A DNA stretch of 64,000 nt from Isoetes taiwanensis (Eukaryota > Streptophyta > Lycopodiopsida > Isoetales > Isoetaceae). Shown here piece after piece: positions 1 through 12,789 of the stretch. Within the stretch, counting starts at the first letter, position 1. Each line of letters begins with the position of its first letter. The notes under the pieces are model-generated. The model saw only the letters and a list, made by a program, of their open reading frames with translations. It did no database searches and was not told where the DNA came from. Made by a program: the position numbers and the translations under genes. The stretch is taken from the NCBI GenBank assembly GCA_021234155.1, contig JAJEKV010000008.1, positions 2,170,307-2,234,306 on the forward strand, in the 5' to 3' direction.

Positions 1-203
1 CGCTATTTTGAATTAGCGTTTCTGAGCAATGAAGATTCTTCTCTTCATTCTCCACTAAAACAAATAGCAAGTAACCACAAGTAAAAAAAATTAAATCTCT
101 TCATATCTGAAGATTTGGGTTAAGACGTGCCACACCTTATGGCCCATTCACCCAGATTGTTTTGTCCATCACAGATCCAGATATAGTAGTTAGCATCACA
201 GCC

Positions 204-3200
204 TTATTTAATATTGTCAACATCTCCAGCTAAACATCTTCGTAGCTCATCCATTCTTTGCTCAAGTGCCATTCTGGCATGCATGGACGAAGCGGAAGGC
301 ATAATTGGAGGCAAGGAAGGCAATGCACGAAGAGATAACTTTTTGCCATTCCTTAAACCAGTAATCCTTCCTCCCGTATAATTCATCACATCAAAATTTG
401 GTGGAGTGACGCGTTTCTGCTTAGGTGAATTTGCCATGAGCACCCTTGGTGGGGATTGCACTTCATCTGTGTCCCTTAGAAAGTCTGGAGTTTCTTCATC
501 TTCAATTGAAGGAGCTAACTTATGAACTGAACAAGCATCCAGGGGATTAGATCTTTTCAGAATACATGTAGGTGTCATTGGAGTGTCAGAGACATGCAAA
601 CTTGTCTGACAACTGAATGACATGAGTGGAGATATCGGGGGAAGCTTCTCAAAAATGGACTCAGATTCGTCAATACACCTGTTGTCGTCATTGGCTTGAG
701 AATCAGCCAACCCTACAACATAGATGAGCTTAAGAAAATATACACAGGAAAAAGATCAGCAGATGCAGGCAAGATTCAAAGTACCATTAATATATAAGTG
801 AGAAGAAACTGCAGATTTGGATCCACCATCTATAGGAATTCTTTTATCTGATGATCTTAACCGCATCGAATACCTGCAACATCATTCATTTCAAAAGAAC
901 ATGCAATTAGGAAAAGCAAAGTAGCTGCTTTCTTGCATCCTAATCCGATGCGCAAGTTTAATTAGCTTTACCAACAAATCCTTCAAAATCAGCGAGCATA
1001 TTCTCCTTATAAGATAGACAAAGATATTTGTATTATTTTGGCAGCTGTCAGAAAACTACTCGTTGAAATCTTAGATGAGATGCTTTAGGCCAAATAATCT
1101 CTGATATGATCACTTTTTTTATGCTATCTACCTTGATGAATCTGACAGATGCTTTATGTCTTCCTCCCCTTTGCGTCAAAGCCATGAGCTCTCATAGTTA
1201 TATCCCACTGACCATTTCTCTCTTCTATTTTCAATCAGAAACAGGTTATCTCTGCCTGCCTTTTGCAACATGAGCTGCAATGAAGGCTACCCCATCTATT
1301 CATTTTGAAGACAAATGAGACAAATATTATTGTGATATTTCTCTATAGATAAGTAGAAGATATCTCCACTACCATTAGAGGGTGTTGATTCAACACGCTG
1401 GCCAGGAAAACCAACCGTGGACCAACAATATAAATCTAATACTATTAACTGCCATAAAAGTTGCTGCCTTTTCCAGCACCAGCTGTTGCTTAACCTTGAC
1501 TGCATTGTACCTATGAAAGTGATTTTATCTACAGTAGTCTTTATATAATATAAACACGAATCGCAAGGAATGCTTACCCTGTAGATGGAGTTGAAGGTGA
1601 TACATTTTTGCTAACCATGACGTCAACAGCGTTAGACACCTTGAAAACTGTGGTTTGCATATGTCCTTTAGAGTTGAGGTCTGTGAAAAAGTTTGTGCTG
1701 CCGCTTCCAGTTTTTTTTATAGAACTGTAACTCTCAAAGACATCTTCACTGTGCGCTTCAATATCTTTCTCAATTTTCTGAGGTTCAGAGCCTGGAAGAA
1801 GTAGATTAAAACCATGATGACAGTTTTTGATGCACAGAAGAGATCCCATGCTTACCTCCCTTTCTTCCAAAAACATTTTTGCAACCATTGCATCTGCACC
1901 CATCAGAGCAGCCAACACCAGCCTGAAGCAGGAAATAAGATGAGCATTACATGTGGCCAACAAGAATCTGAGATACATTTTTAGTACCTGATAGCATTCG
2001 CAGTACTTTTTAAGGCATAGGGATTTCCTGCAGTTGCATCCATGTTTATGCCTGGCCGACGAAGATGTGTCGATGCTCTCATCCTGCTAAGACCATGTAT
2101 GCAATGAAATTGTTACCAACAAGACACGAACATAACACATTTAGGGTGCCTGAGACACCATGCCTTACATGGGCCCTTGGTATCTGATAAAAGGATCCAC
2201 ATAATGCTAGTTATTGTATGCAGTAGGATTGCCTGTATTGTAATTCATACATATATTTCAGATGCATATCACTCGACAACCATAAAAGATTTTACATGGT
2301 TGGTATTACTAGTATTGATACATAATGGACTAGGTGTTAAATTTATTGATACTTCATGTGATATTCATAAGCACGAGATCTATATATCATTAGGCATGAA
2401 TAGATTGCTGTGAAAAACAGATATTGCCACAGACTTGCAGCTCCATGTGGTCGAAATTCTGTGGGGTCTAAAATGGTGCCATTCCTCATTCACATTTTTT
2501 ATGCAAGCCATTGCCAGGATGAGGCCCCCAGAATTTTGACATCTTGCAACATCAAAGATGTCTATAAGGAGCGGTGCAGAGCCTAGCATCTACTCCAAGT
2601 TTGTTCAGGAAATCTAGATTGCATGCCAGATAAATATGTTTTATCGAAGTAAACTCCATCAATGTTTATGCATGACTGGGTATTGCACATATACCCAGTT
2701 AATTAATCTCAGGAAATATCGTTGCATAACATTTCTTCTAGTCGGAGATCAATGGCCACAATTCTACTCATAAGGTCCAGATACCTTCAGGTTCAAATTT
2801 TGCTGACATGTCTAATGGTCAAATCCTTTTTTCAGAAGATTTTGCATGAAAAGAACTGATTGCTTAGATTTGAGAACGCAGATCCTCATTCCACAAGTAC
2901 AAATGCATCATAATCTTATTCGGAATCGTATTCAAGCTAGTAGGTGCACGGTCCATTGTCGTAACTGACAAATGATGTGCCAGGAAAAAGGAATTTCAGC
3001 ACAGTACCAACTGGCCTGATTGAATCTAAATTTGCAGGGCTGTATCCCAAATTTTTTAGTTCGTGAACCCTCCCCACTTGAAGAAGCTCACCCTTGAGCA
3101 TGTGGACTGACAGATCTCTGATATGTACACCATACTCGTGCAGCAAATTCCCCACAAGGAAATCAACTATTACATCCCCTTAAACCTCACTCAATACCAA

Positions 3201-6137
3201 AAACAACCTTCATAACTCCTAGGTCTTTTCTTCTCAATTCTTAAAACCTCCGGTAAATTTTATGGCCATATTTCAGCTGCTTTAAGTGAATTGAGACAAT
3301 CGAAGCTTATAGAATGCAACTTGTGTAAAATCCATTCACCTGGATATGTTGAAGATCCTCTCAATATATCCTCTCCTGAATCATCTTATTTGCTCTAGTT
3401 CAAGCAATGAATAAAAATAAAGACAACAGATAAGAAGGATTGTACAAGCTCTCCTTTGCAGCTCCCATCTGATTGGCAGTTGCATTGGTGCATACCATGG
3501 TCAGAAAAGAAGTTGGACTTGGGTTATTATTTATGGTATCCCATCATTAGAACCTACAAGACACTCACCTTAAATGGCAGATTTTTCTATTACACATCCT
3601 GAGTCTCCCACCAAACCTGATAGGATTTTCGATCTTGTACCAAGCATGGCGCAATGAAAAAACTCAATCTAGCTCACACTGCCCTTTACGGTAAGCGCAA
3701 TCACACGCACATCATTTGTCTATATAAGCCATGGCACAGTTAGGGGGCACATTAGACACACGGCCTTGTTGGATTGATGACGCACTGTAAAGGAACTACT
3801 TACATGCAATGTAGCTGCAAAGGCTACACCCCCTTATCCATACTAATGCTCACAAGTTAAATTTCAGGATGTGCTCGTGTACTTCAGTATGGATCCCAAA
3901 TATTGGTTTAACACCACCAGCCAAAGAACGGAGTTTGAAAGAGCCAATGGATTCCAAATGAGCAGTGACCATTACTTGAATCTTTAAGCAGGGCATAACT
4001 ATTAAAGCTGGTTCAACATAAATTAAGCTACATGTGGCCCAGGGATGACGGTCCAAAGGAACTCCTTACAAGTATTCTCAATGTCATTGTCCTCCAACAA
4101 CTGAGACAGGTCGGGTGACCAGACCCAAAATTTACCACTCACAAATGCTGTGCGAGCTATGCAATATTTGCATGTATAATATTCTACAAAATACAAGGCA
4201 GATTTTATTGCTTCTTTATGTATGCAGACCTCTATCAGATATATATGCACTATAATATAGTCAGATGCAGAATATAGGTCTGGTCTCTCCACTCAGATGT
4301 AGATAATACCCTTGATGGAAAACTAGAACCAAAAAGCAATGGTCATATTGAGAGTATTTAATTGCTGGCTTCTAAAAGGTTAAAATGAGCATATGGCTAC
4401 GAAGAAGCTTTTGCATATTTCTTTCTGTTCTAGAGGGAATTTACAAGTGTTGCAAAGTGAGGACCCAAAGACAGGTTTTCTAGCTGTGGCTTATTGTTTA
4501 GCAGGAAATGCCTACAGTCTGTAAAATTTTGCTGGGCAAATGTGAACAGCTATAATGTGCATACCTGTAATGCTTATTTTAGGCATGCATAAGATATTTA
4601 TGTTTCTTTTGTACATTTATATGTAATCAATCATGGTACAGTTTGTACCAAGTAGAGCACTGAAAAGTGCGAGATGGCAAAAGAATTTATAAAATTACCA
4701 TCTCTGGAGTATGATCTTCAGTATGAACAATCTTTGGTGCAAATGCAAGAGGATTTCGAGATTCTATCTGTTGCCGCACTCCGAGAATTGTGGCTTTATA
4801 TTCAGGCTTGTTATTGCAGTCATAACACATACAAGAGTCCATACAGTACACTCCAGCTGCAAAGCACTCGCAGTAACTGTAAAAGACAAATGCATAAGTA
4901 CTATTTTAAACTATCTGGAGAAACATTTGGTGCCATTTTAAAGAGAAAAACATCCAGCCATGTTTCTTCATTTCAAGGACTGTGAAAACAAGAGGTTTAC
5001 TTTGAAAGAGAAGAATAATAGGGAAGTCATATTATAAGCTGATGACCAATCAATAAATTCATATTTCTTTCTATCTATCTATATTACTGATTAGCAAAGG
5101 CATACAGGAATACAATCCTGCATAAAAGTTCTTAAGAATGCTGGGTTGAATATCAATAATGAAAAGTAAAAGTTCTAAATTTATGCTGGCATTCTTTTTG
5201 GGGTGAGTTTGCATTTTCAACTGTCAAATAGAAGAAGTAACGATAGTTTAGTTTACACTTACAGCTTAAGACATTTAGATTTTTTGCAATTGCAACGCTT
5301 GCACCTGCCATCTGTACTTCCAGCAGTGGTTAACGGCTTTCTGTTCATTCATACATTTCAATTATGTAGTGCAATGATGCTTTGGAAAAAAAAAAGGAAA
5401 ACTAACGGCTCTGGAAACGGAATACCTTCTTTTCTTTGGACTATATTGATGGTACCACTATCTTCCTCTTCAGAATCTAAGAGCCTTTTCTTCCCTATCA
5501 GGTGAACTCTCTTTCCTGGTTCACTTTCTTCCACTGGCTGTATTCCAACAGTTACAGATTGATAACGTGTTGTGGATTGAAACAAACCAAAATGATTGCT
5601 TCCTGTGCCTTGCACCTCCTGACAATCAGTCTTTGTCTTTTCTACAACAGAAACAAATACTCCTCTTCCTGCACTTTGAGCAGAATCAAGGACAATGGTG
5701 GCTGACTTGTCATTTGAATTCAATGACTGGGGAAAACAAGTAACTCGCTTTGTTGATGCCAATGTCCCTACCCTGCCACTAAGACTATTCAGATGCAACC
5801 CAATGCCAGAAAGTATTCTAGGAGATTTTCGAGGTGATCTTCGAGGTTGTGGATTCTGGTGTCGAGTTGGAGAACTATTATTAAAACCATGTGTTGATTT
5901 ACTTGGTCTAGAACTTGGTCTAGAGCTTGCCGATACAGCATGCTCTTTATTCATAGGATTAGAATAGGCACCTCCATTTGTATATTTCAAGCTAGTACAA
6001 GCTCGCAATGCTTTACCATTAGCGTCTCCAATGACTGGGAAAGGTGCACTAGGTATATCTTCATTTACATTGTTCGAATCTAGTTCAGATGCATTGAAAT
6101 CTAGACATCTGCGATACTGACCACGTTGTTCAGCCAT
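204..6137 (-). CDS. TCX: TSO1/CPP-family CXC-domain (tesmin-like) DNA-binding protein, spliced gene
   Basis: Nuclear regulator with two cysteine-rich CXC repeats; family members bind CHR/TTTGAA-like sites and act in cell-cycle and floral or gametophyte development. Exons I can phase: 6137-5426, 5311-5263, 4876-4699, 2083-1988, 1922-1856, 1791-1578, 873-785, 712-204, all with GT-AG borders and matching phases. One exon near 1400-1512 is unresolved. Exon 1 carries the family N-terminal motif RRCLDF. CXC1 ([13 protein letters not shown], then [11 protein letters not shown]) spans exons 2-3 and is followed by the family linker [12 protein letters not shown]2 ([21 protein letters not shown], then [16 protein letters not shown]) spans exons 4-5. 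The last exon has the serine/proline-rich tail with SPKQKRV. An acceptor 5' of the ATG at 6137 suggests an upstream exon with the usual N-terminal motif. The reading frame looks intact; introns range from 64 bp to 2.6 kb. Confidence 0.9.
2084..4698 (-). other. 2.6-kb intron of the TCX gene
   Basis: This interval lies between the exon with CXC1 and the exon with the start of CXC2. It begins with a GT donor at 4698-4697 and ends with AG at 2085-2084 on the minus strand. I see no recognisable gene, LTR or coding exon in it. Short open frames on both strands lack any familiar motif. Confidence 0.7.
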
Positions 6138-6532
6138 GTTTCTGACCTAGGAAGAAAACTTGAACCCGTTAGAAGAGATATCGGAACAAATGCAAATGAA
6201 GAGAATATCTGAAATCCTGGATTGAAGCAAAATACCCTAAGTTTACCATTGATCCATTCACTTTGTTAGAAGCATTTTCAATAAACCAAATGGCAGAGCA
6301 CGAGCTCAGATTGGTATTGCAATGTTGCAAAACATAGGAATAAAATGTTGTGCTGTGTCCATTTTTACCGGATTAAACGCTAATGCCAGGCGAACAACGA
6401 GGTGGGCGTGTCTTGGAATGCCCAACTCAGGATGGCATTTGCGGGAACATAACGTGAATCTTTCAGCACCTCTATAACAGTCGAGTTTGAGGGACCCGTG
6501 AACACCTTGTGGATATGACAGGTAAAAAAATA

Positions 6533-7424
6533 AGGAAACTACCAAAATGCCCCTATGAGTTTATATAATTACCAAAATGCCCTTATGAGTTTATATAATT
6601 ACCAAAATGCCCTTATGAGTTTCAAAATTACCAAAATGTCCCTGACTCAAATAAATATACAAATAAATCATCAATTTGCCCCTACACACCAAACTTAATT
6701 ACCAAAATACCCCTATACACTAAACTTAATTATCAAAATGGCATTACATACAAATTTTGATCAATCTACACCAAATTCTACCAATATGCCATATACATCA
6801 AACTTAATTAGCAAAATACCCCGACACAGTCTTGTTGTGACACTTACAAGGAGCCAATATTTCTTGCGGTTTTAGCGCACGTGATGCTATTGGAGGCATT
6901 ATCACCAGTCAAATGCAAACCTCTTGAATATCCAAAACCTAAACGCATGCGCATAGGAGAAGAAGATGTGAAGAATATCTTTATGGAAGGTGTAATGAAA
7001 GAGACACAACGGATACAGTTGTAGGGCTCCAATTTAGTGATGATTGTGACTTCTGTAACCTCTTTGTTGAATTTAAACTTCTATTCTTGAGGCATTTAGT
7101 ACAGATTGAGTAGGATAGGTATGTAGCATTTGATAATTAAGTTTGGCATATCGGGGTATTTTGGTAATTAAGTTTTGTGTGTAGGGCATTTTGGTGATTA
7201 GTTTGGTGTAGATTGATCAAAATTGATATATAATGGTGATTAAGAATGGTGTGTATGGGTGTTTTGGTAATTATGTTTGGTGTGTAGGGGCAAATTGGTA
7301 ATTTGTTTGTATGTTTATTTTATAAAGTGTAATTATTTGAGCCAGGGGCATTTTGGTAATTTTGAAACTCATAAGAGCATTTCGGTAATTACATAAACTC
7401 ATAGGGGTATTTTGGTAGTTTTCC
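6533..7424. mobile_element. Long-terminal-inverted-repeat (foldback/MULE-like) element
   Basis: The left arm (about 6533-6828) and right arm (about 7150-7424) are imperfect inverted copies. Both start at the outer edge with GGAAA(A)CTACCAAAATRCCCCT and both contain repeated ACCAAAATGCCC-type words, TTTGATCAATCTACACCAA and CAATTTGCCCCTACACACC. The central 320 bp (6829-7149) has no recognisable transposase. Both flanks are A-rich (AAAAAATAA on the left, AAAAATAAT on the right), which may be a target duplication but is too simple to prove. It lies upstream of the TCX gene and may contribute to its promoter region. Confidence 0.65.
6541..6629 (+). repeat. 30-bp tandem repeat in the left arm of the inverted-repeat element
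   Basis: Two adjoining 30-bp units at 6541-6570 and 6571-6600 differ at a single base. A third shorter unit at 6601-6629 and further degenerate ACCAAAAT words follow. Confidence 0.85.
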
Positions 7425-7949
7425 CAAAAATAATAATAGACTTTTCGGGAAATCTTTAAATGACCATCAGATATTACTGAAAGTACCTTTGATTATTGAG
7501 TTGTCCGGAGGGCCATCAACATACAAAAAATTACAGGGTGGCATGAGATCATACGTGAAAGACAAGGTAGGCTCCATTCCATCCCTCGAGCCAATTGCGC
7601 CCAAACGTGGTGTACTTTTTCTTTTCCAGGAATGTAACAAGCATTTTTTGTTTTCCAGCCGGAACAAATTTAATAGATCTTTCTTGGTATGGTTCTTTTG
7701 CAAGCTGGCAGCATGCTCGATTTTGGTGGAGACAAAGACTGGGAGAAGCCTTAATGCGATTTCAGCACTCTATGTGTCTTGTGGATTCCTATTTTCGATT
7801 TCTGGATGGGGCAGTAGGCAACTACATCATGGCTAGATCATCAGCTAAGGCCAGGGTTGCTTGCGCTTCAATTATTTTGCTTTGGCCTCCTCCTGGTTTT
7901 ATAGAGTTAGCCAAAATCTGCGTTGGATCCCTCCTTCACTTGGGAAGTG
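7425..7949. other. Intergenic segment, no gene assigned
   Basis: A plus-strand open frame crosses most of this stretch (from about 7595) but it continues straight into the LTR that begins at 7955 and matches no family I know. I treat it as non-coding. It is the left flank of the Ty3 insertion. Confidence 0.4.
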
Positions 7950-7954
7950 GCCAA
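7950..7954. repeat. Target-site duplication GCCAA, left copy
   Basis: GCCAA abuts the outer edge of the left LTR (TGTGACGCTC...) and is repeated at 18967-18971, directly after ...GGAACGTCACA. Confidence 0.9.
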
Positions 7955-9122
7955 TGTGACGCTCCTAGAATCTATACGATGCTCCCATTGTACAAATACA
8001 AGAATTCCCCTCACGTGGCGACTACATCGCCATGGTCGGGCCCTCCGTCATACTCGGACCACTTGGGATGCCCAAGTGTCCGGGCAAGGAACACGGAGGT
8101 GTCATTCGTCCCACGTCCTCTATGGGAATCCTATACAACGGAAGCGAACATACAAGTTAGCATACATCAACCATGCTCAAGATAATATACCACCACGAAG
8201 GGTGGCCCATCCATCATCATCAACGAACTGACAATACAACCTAAACATCATAAATAACCCATCATTAGCAAGGGCGCTACCTGGGCTCAGACTCCATGGG
8301 GTCAACTGACGGTCAGGGTCTCAAGATATCAGCAGACAGAAGTATAACATGGCGTTGGCTGGCATAGGACAATGGCTAGGGTAGTCCATTCCATCTGCAC
8401 GTCCTGTGCACACTTTGCAGATAGGCTGAATCATGCTCGGGCGTGGTTGTAGCCTTCCGGAGATGCAATCTCATGGATTCACCCTATGAGACTACTCCAA
8501 GTCCCATCTCCCTGAGTCCGATGAGGCAGGAAAGGGATGAATCCCCTCCAAAATCACAATGGTTCTATGGGTGTGCTAGAGGGTACGTGCCACGAGGTGC
8601 ACATGCATCCGTGCCCGACTTACCCCCCCAAATCTACGCAAAGTCTAAGATGTCCATATAGGCACATTTCCTGCGACCCGGAGAGGTGTCGGACCCATAC
8701 CCGCCGACACGCAATGGACCGACTATAAAGTCTAGCACACTGTAGGAGCCCTAGTAGCCACGCTCAGCAAGGCTCCGCCCCCACTTCACCAGTTGTGTCC
8801 GTTATTTGGTGCTGAACCACATCATAGCATCTACAGCCCGGTGATCTCTTGTGCACACGCCGCAATTATTGGTAAGGGTTCTAGCTAGAAATATCTCTAG
8901 TTCTAGGAAGCTTTTAGGTATCTACCCTTCCCTTAACCCCCAATACACGGAAGGAGCAGAAAGAAAGAATATAAACACCATCAAAGTATCCATCATCATC
9001 ATAATACATATAAAAGAGAATTTAACCATACCGTCTACTCAAAGAAGTGTTAGCGGAAATACAAGTTATCTAGAGACTAACCAGTCTTCTGGATGGATCC
9101 ATTATCATGAAAAGCCTCCATT
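7955..9122 (-). repeat. 3' LTR of the 11-kb Ty3 element, truncated in U3
   Basis: Aligns throughout with 17577-18725 of the partner LTR, from the outer TGTGACGCTCC edge to GAAAAGCCTCCATT near 9122. Beyond that the partner continues for about 240 bp to its TGTGACGTTCC terminus, while this copy switches to integrase sequence. The U3 start, polypurine tract and end of pol are therefore missing. Several single-base differences and small indels separate the two LTRs, so the insertion is not recent. Confidence 0.9.
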
Positions 9123-10480
9123 TGAGTTCGGCGGGTCTGCTTATATGCGCAATCAAGAAGGGCTTCAGGGACAATCTCCAATTGATCCTCCGTCATCTCT
9201 AGAAGTGTTGATGTATCAAGAATCTCTTCTAGATCAGGGCTATACCTCTTGAGAAGACTGACATGGAAGACGTTATAGATCTTCAGATGTGCGGGTAGAT
9301 TCAATCGGTAGGCTTGAGCACCTATCCTCTCAGTTATCTCGAAAGGTCCCACCCATCTAGGTGCAAGCTTCTTACAATTGCCAATTTTAAGTTTGGCCTG
9401 CTTCACCTCAATCTTCAACCATACGAAGTCACCAACTTGAAATTCTCGTGGTGTCCGATGCCGGTCGACAAGGCTCTTTTGCCGAGCTCTAGCAGCTAGC
9501 AAATATGCTCAAACTTCTTCAACTAGTACCTGCATATCTGTAAGCAATTGTTGAGATACTTCTACTTTGGAAACCGGGTTATGCCATGTGTCTGGAGTGA
9601 GGCATCGATAACCATAATCAATCATAAAAGGAGACATCCTTGAAGACTCCTGTCTAGTGCTGTTATAGGCAAACTCCACCAAATGGATGTAATCTGCCCA
9701 TTGGGATTGCTTGTTCCAGACATAGTTACGTAGCATATCTTCAATTATGCGATTGGTACGCTCTGTTTGGCCATCCGTCTGTGGGTGATAAGCAGTGCTC
9801 ATAACCAGCTTAGTTTGAAATAGTGCTGAAGAAATCCTTCTAGAATGCACTAACAAACTTAGGGTCCCGGTCCGATATAATGGTACGGGGCATCCCATGA
9901 AGGCGAAATACCCCCTTGGTGAACAACAAAAGATATCCAATCGGCCGGTCAGAGTATGCGACATGGCAAAAAGTGTGCCATTTTGGAAGCTTGTCGACCA
10001 TCACCATTAAGGCATCAAAGCCCTTTAAGGTGCGCGGAAGCCCCACCATGGTAATAACTTCCCATTTTGCATTAGGCACATCTAAGGGTTGCAATTCCCC
10101 TGGGATACGCAACTGCTCTGCCTTTGTTTGCTGACATATTTGACATTGCTTAATATATCTGGCAATGTGTTTCTTCATCCTTGGCCAAAAATAGCTGGAG
10201 CGGATCTTAAAATAGGTCTTCATAAATCTTGCATACCCCACTATAGGACTGTTATGTGTATCATGGAGAATGAGTTTACGAGCTCCGGACGTCTCAGGAA
10301 CATATAACTTATCGTTGTAATAAAGGAGATCACCCTCCCTTTTTTAGTGGCGGAAAGTCTCCCTCTCCTTATCTGTTCTGGCTTCTTTGGATAGACTTTG
10401 CCATATCTCCTAAAATTCTGGATCTGCTGGAAGAGCCTGCTGTATCTGCTTACCAAACTCATTGGAGAGTGTGGATATGG
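9123..10480 (-). pseudogene. Ty3 integrase remnant
   Basis: Reads leftward in several broken frames. The zinc-binding part keeps the first His and the pair CQIC but has GY where GH is expected. The catalytic core has lost the first Asp: VITMVGLPRT lacks the three residues (Asp-Phe-Ile in relatives) normally between Met and Val. The second Asp (SDRDPKF) and the Glu (DGQTERTNR) remain. The C-terminal domain (VGDFVWL, WVGPFEI, NVFHVSLLKRY) is present, but the chromodomain expected after it is absent because the frame runs into LTR sequence. In-frame stops lie near 9505, 9840 and 10380. It cannot encode an active enzyme. Confidence 0.9.
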
Positions 10481-11800
10481 CATTCCAATGCGTTCGAGTG
10501 ACTAATGGATGTCTGGATAGTGCGTCGACAACAACATTATGCTTGCCTGGCTTATAGATTACTTCAAAATCATACTCTTCTAGGAACTCCATCCATTGTC
10601 GTTGTCTCAAATTGAGGTAGGGTTGCGTGAAAATATACTGGGGTTGTCGTCTCCCGAGTAAGTAATGCCTCCAAATGCGCAAGGCACGCATGACAACAAG
10701 CAATTATTGGTCATGCGTGGGGTATCGCTGCTCTGCATCATTCATCTTTCGAGAATCATAGGCGATTACCCTACCTTCTTGCATTAATACTCCATCAGTA
10801 GCTATCTTACTAGCATCCGTGACAACCCACTTATCCTTCTAAGGGTCTGGCAAGGTGAGAACTGGAGTCGTTGTCAATTCGTCCTTCAATGACTGGAATC
10901 CGGCTTGGATCTTGTCCTTCTAATGTGACATCCAATCCCTAACCTTTTCATGTTTGGTTAGATCCGTAAGGGGTGCGGCCAGCTTAGCAAAATTCTTAAC
11001 AAACTTGCGATAATATCCGGCCAACCCTAGAAAACTGCGGACTTCGGACACATTTGTTGGAATTGGCCAATCCTTTACTACTTCAATCTTGGCTGGGTCT
11101 GTAGCTATCCCTTCGCTAGTAAAAACAATATGTCCTAGGTAGTCAACCTTGGTGGTTGCAAACCAACACTTGGAGAATTTGGCGTACAATTGGTGGCATC
11201 TCAGTTTCTGTAAGGCCAGCCAAAGGTGGCACTCATGGTCTCCTTGAGTTTTACTGTATACAAGGATATCATCAAATAATATGATGACAAAATCACCAAG
11301 ATACTCGCGAAGACTTCGTTCATCAGCCTCATAAAGGTGGCTGGAGCATTAGTTAGCTCGAATGGCATCACAGTGAACTCATAATGCCCATAACGTGTCT
11401 GGAATGCAGGCTTATGGATGTCATCTTCTTTAATGCGTATATGGTAATATCTCGAACGAAGATCAATCTTCGTAAAATACTTAGCCACCTATAACTAATC
11501 CATTAGATCGTCGGCACGCGGTAAGGCATATCGATTCTTAATGGTGTGCTTATTGAGTTGGCGATAATCAATGCACATTCTCAAAGTTCCATCCTTCTTC
11601 TTTACAAAGAGAATTGGGGCACCAAAAAGTTGACACATTTGGTCGAATGAAGCCCAATTTAAGAAGCTCCTGTAATTGTTTCTTGAGCTCCGTTAGTTCA
11701 GGGATACTCATCCTGTATGGAGCCTTACTAGTAGGCTTGGTGCTTGGTTCTAAGGTAATTTCACATTCCACGCCTCTAAAAGGTGGCAATCGATGAATTT
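10481..11800 (-). pseudogene. Ty3 reverse transcriptase and RNase H remnant
   Basis: Reverse transcriptase blocks are clear: [31 protein letters not shown] (active-site Asp pair intact, 11268-11276) and YLGHIVF, followed by the connection FLGLAGYYRKFVKNFAKLA. RNase H keeps VTDAS and KHNVVVDALSRH, but the conserved Glu position in the THDQ-LL block is a stop codon (about 10709). Frames change near 11300 and stops occur near 10919, 11200 and 11490. Upstream, the [19 protein letters not shown] start of the domain is intact. Confidence 0.9.
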
Positions 11801-11822
11801 CATCTGGAAAGAGGTCATGATA

Positions 11823-12660
11823 TTATGAAGAACAATTGCTATTCTTTGGAGGCAAGCTATCAATAACTTCATCTTGCTTGGACTTGGCGTCTATTGAAGC
11901 AATTCGGACCATGCAAACAACTTGAGACTTTTTGATAGCCCTATCCAACTGATGTAATGAGATGCACTGCATAATTGGAATAACTGGTTTACCTGCTATG
12001 GTCACCCGGGCTCCATTGGCTGCATTGAAGGTAACTTCTCGCTTCCCACAATCAATTTTGCCTTCGCGGCAAACTAAAAATTCCATACCCACAATAAGGT
12101 CATATCGTTCAATGTCCATGATCTCGGCCCCTAGAGCAACGGGCGCTCCTGGCAACTGAATGTTCAAATTGATGCGACGATCCTTCATGTGGCGCACGGC
12201 CCTACTAGCCAACGTGACTGGACATGGCTTTGACTTCAAGGGAGTGAGTACGCAAAACTTCCGCCATTCTAGGGAGGCAAAATTGTGTGTACTACCCATA
12301 TCCATGAGAATGATAAAGGGTTTACAGTCTACTTGGCCAACCATGGATATAACAGAAGGTTGACTATCTGCTTGTCCGGTCTCAATAGCGGAATAAATGT
12401 GAGACTCACCTTGGATATAGTATGGTGTCTCATCCTCAGCAACACTTTCCAGGTCACAAGCCTCCCACTAGTCCACCTCGGTAAAGCTAAAGCTGGGGTT
12501 TGGGTAATATAGGACTGGGTCATCACGGTGTCCCGTCGGAAACACCGAGAAACAAGCTTTGTTTTATGCAACTGTTCACGAGCCTCCTTTGGGATTGCTT
12601 GAAGAATGTCTTGGACAGCTCCTGTGGTACTAGCAGATTTATCTGGGACCATGAAGTAGA
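11823..12660 (-). pseudogene. Ty3 aspartic protease remnant and Gag-protease linker
   Basis: A retropepsin-like block reads FIILMDMGSTHNFASLEW. The catalytic triplet, normally Asp-Ser/Thr-Gly, is Asp-Met-Gly here. The YDLIVGMEFL flap/core motif follows about 80 residues later. Upstream, 12345-12660 continues in a shifted frame as linker. I could not find the CX2CX4HX4C zinc knuckle usual at the end of gag, so it has been lost or lies in a decayed segment. Confidence 0.8.
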
Positions 12661-12789
12661 ATTTCTTATCCCGCTTCGATAATTCCGGTTGATGAGGGAG
12701 GTCAGGGACTAGGTGAGCGCCCCTTGTATGGTGTTAACCCCTATTCTGAGCAAAAGTAGAGGGCCGCGGTGGTTGCCCTGCGCTTATTT

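Noticed and set aside
7595..8185. 196-codon plus-strand open frame
   Set aside because: Its last third is LTR sequence of the Ty3 element and the rest matches nothing familiar.
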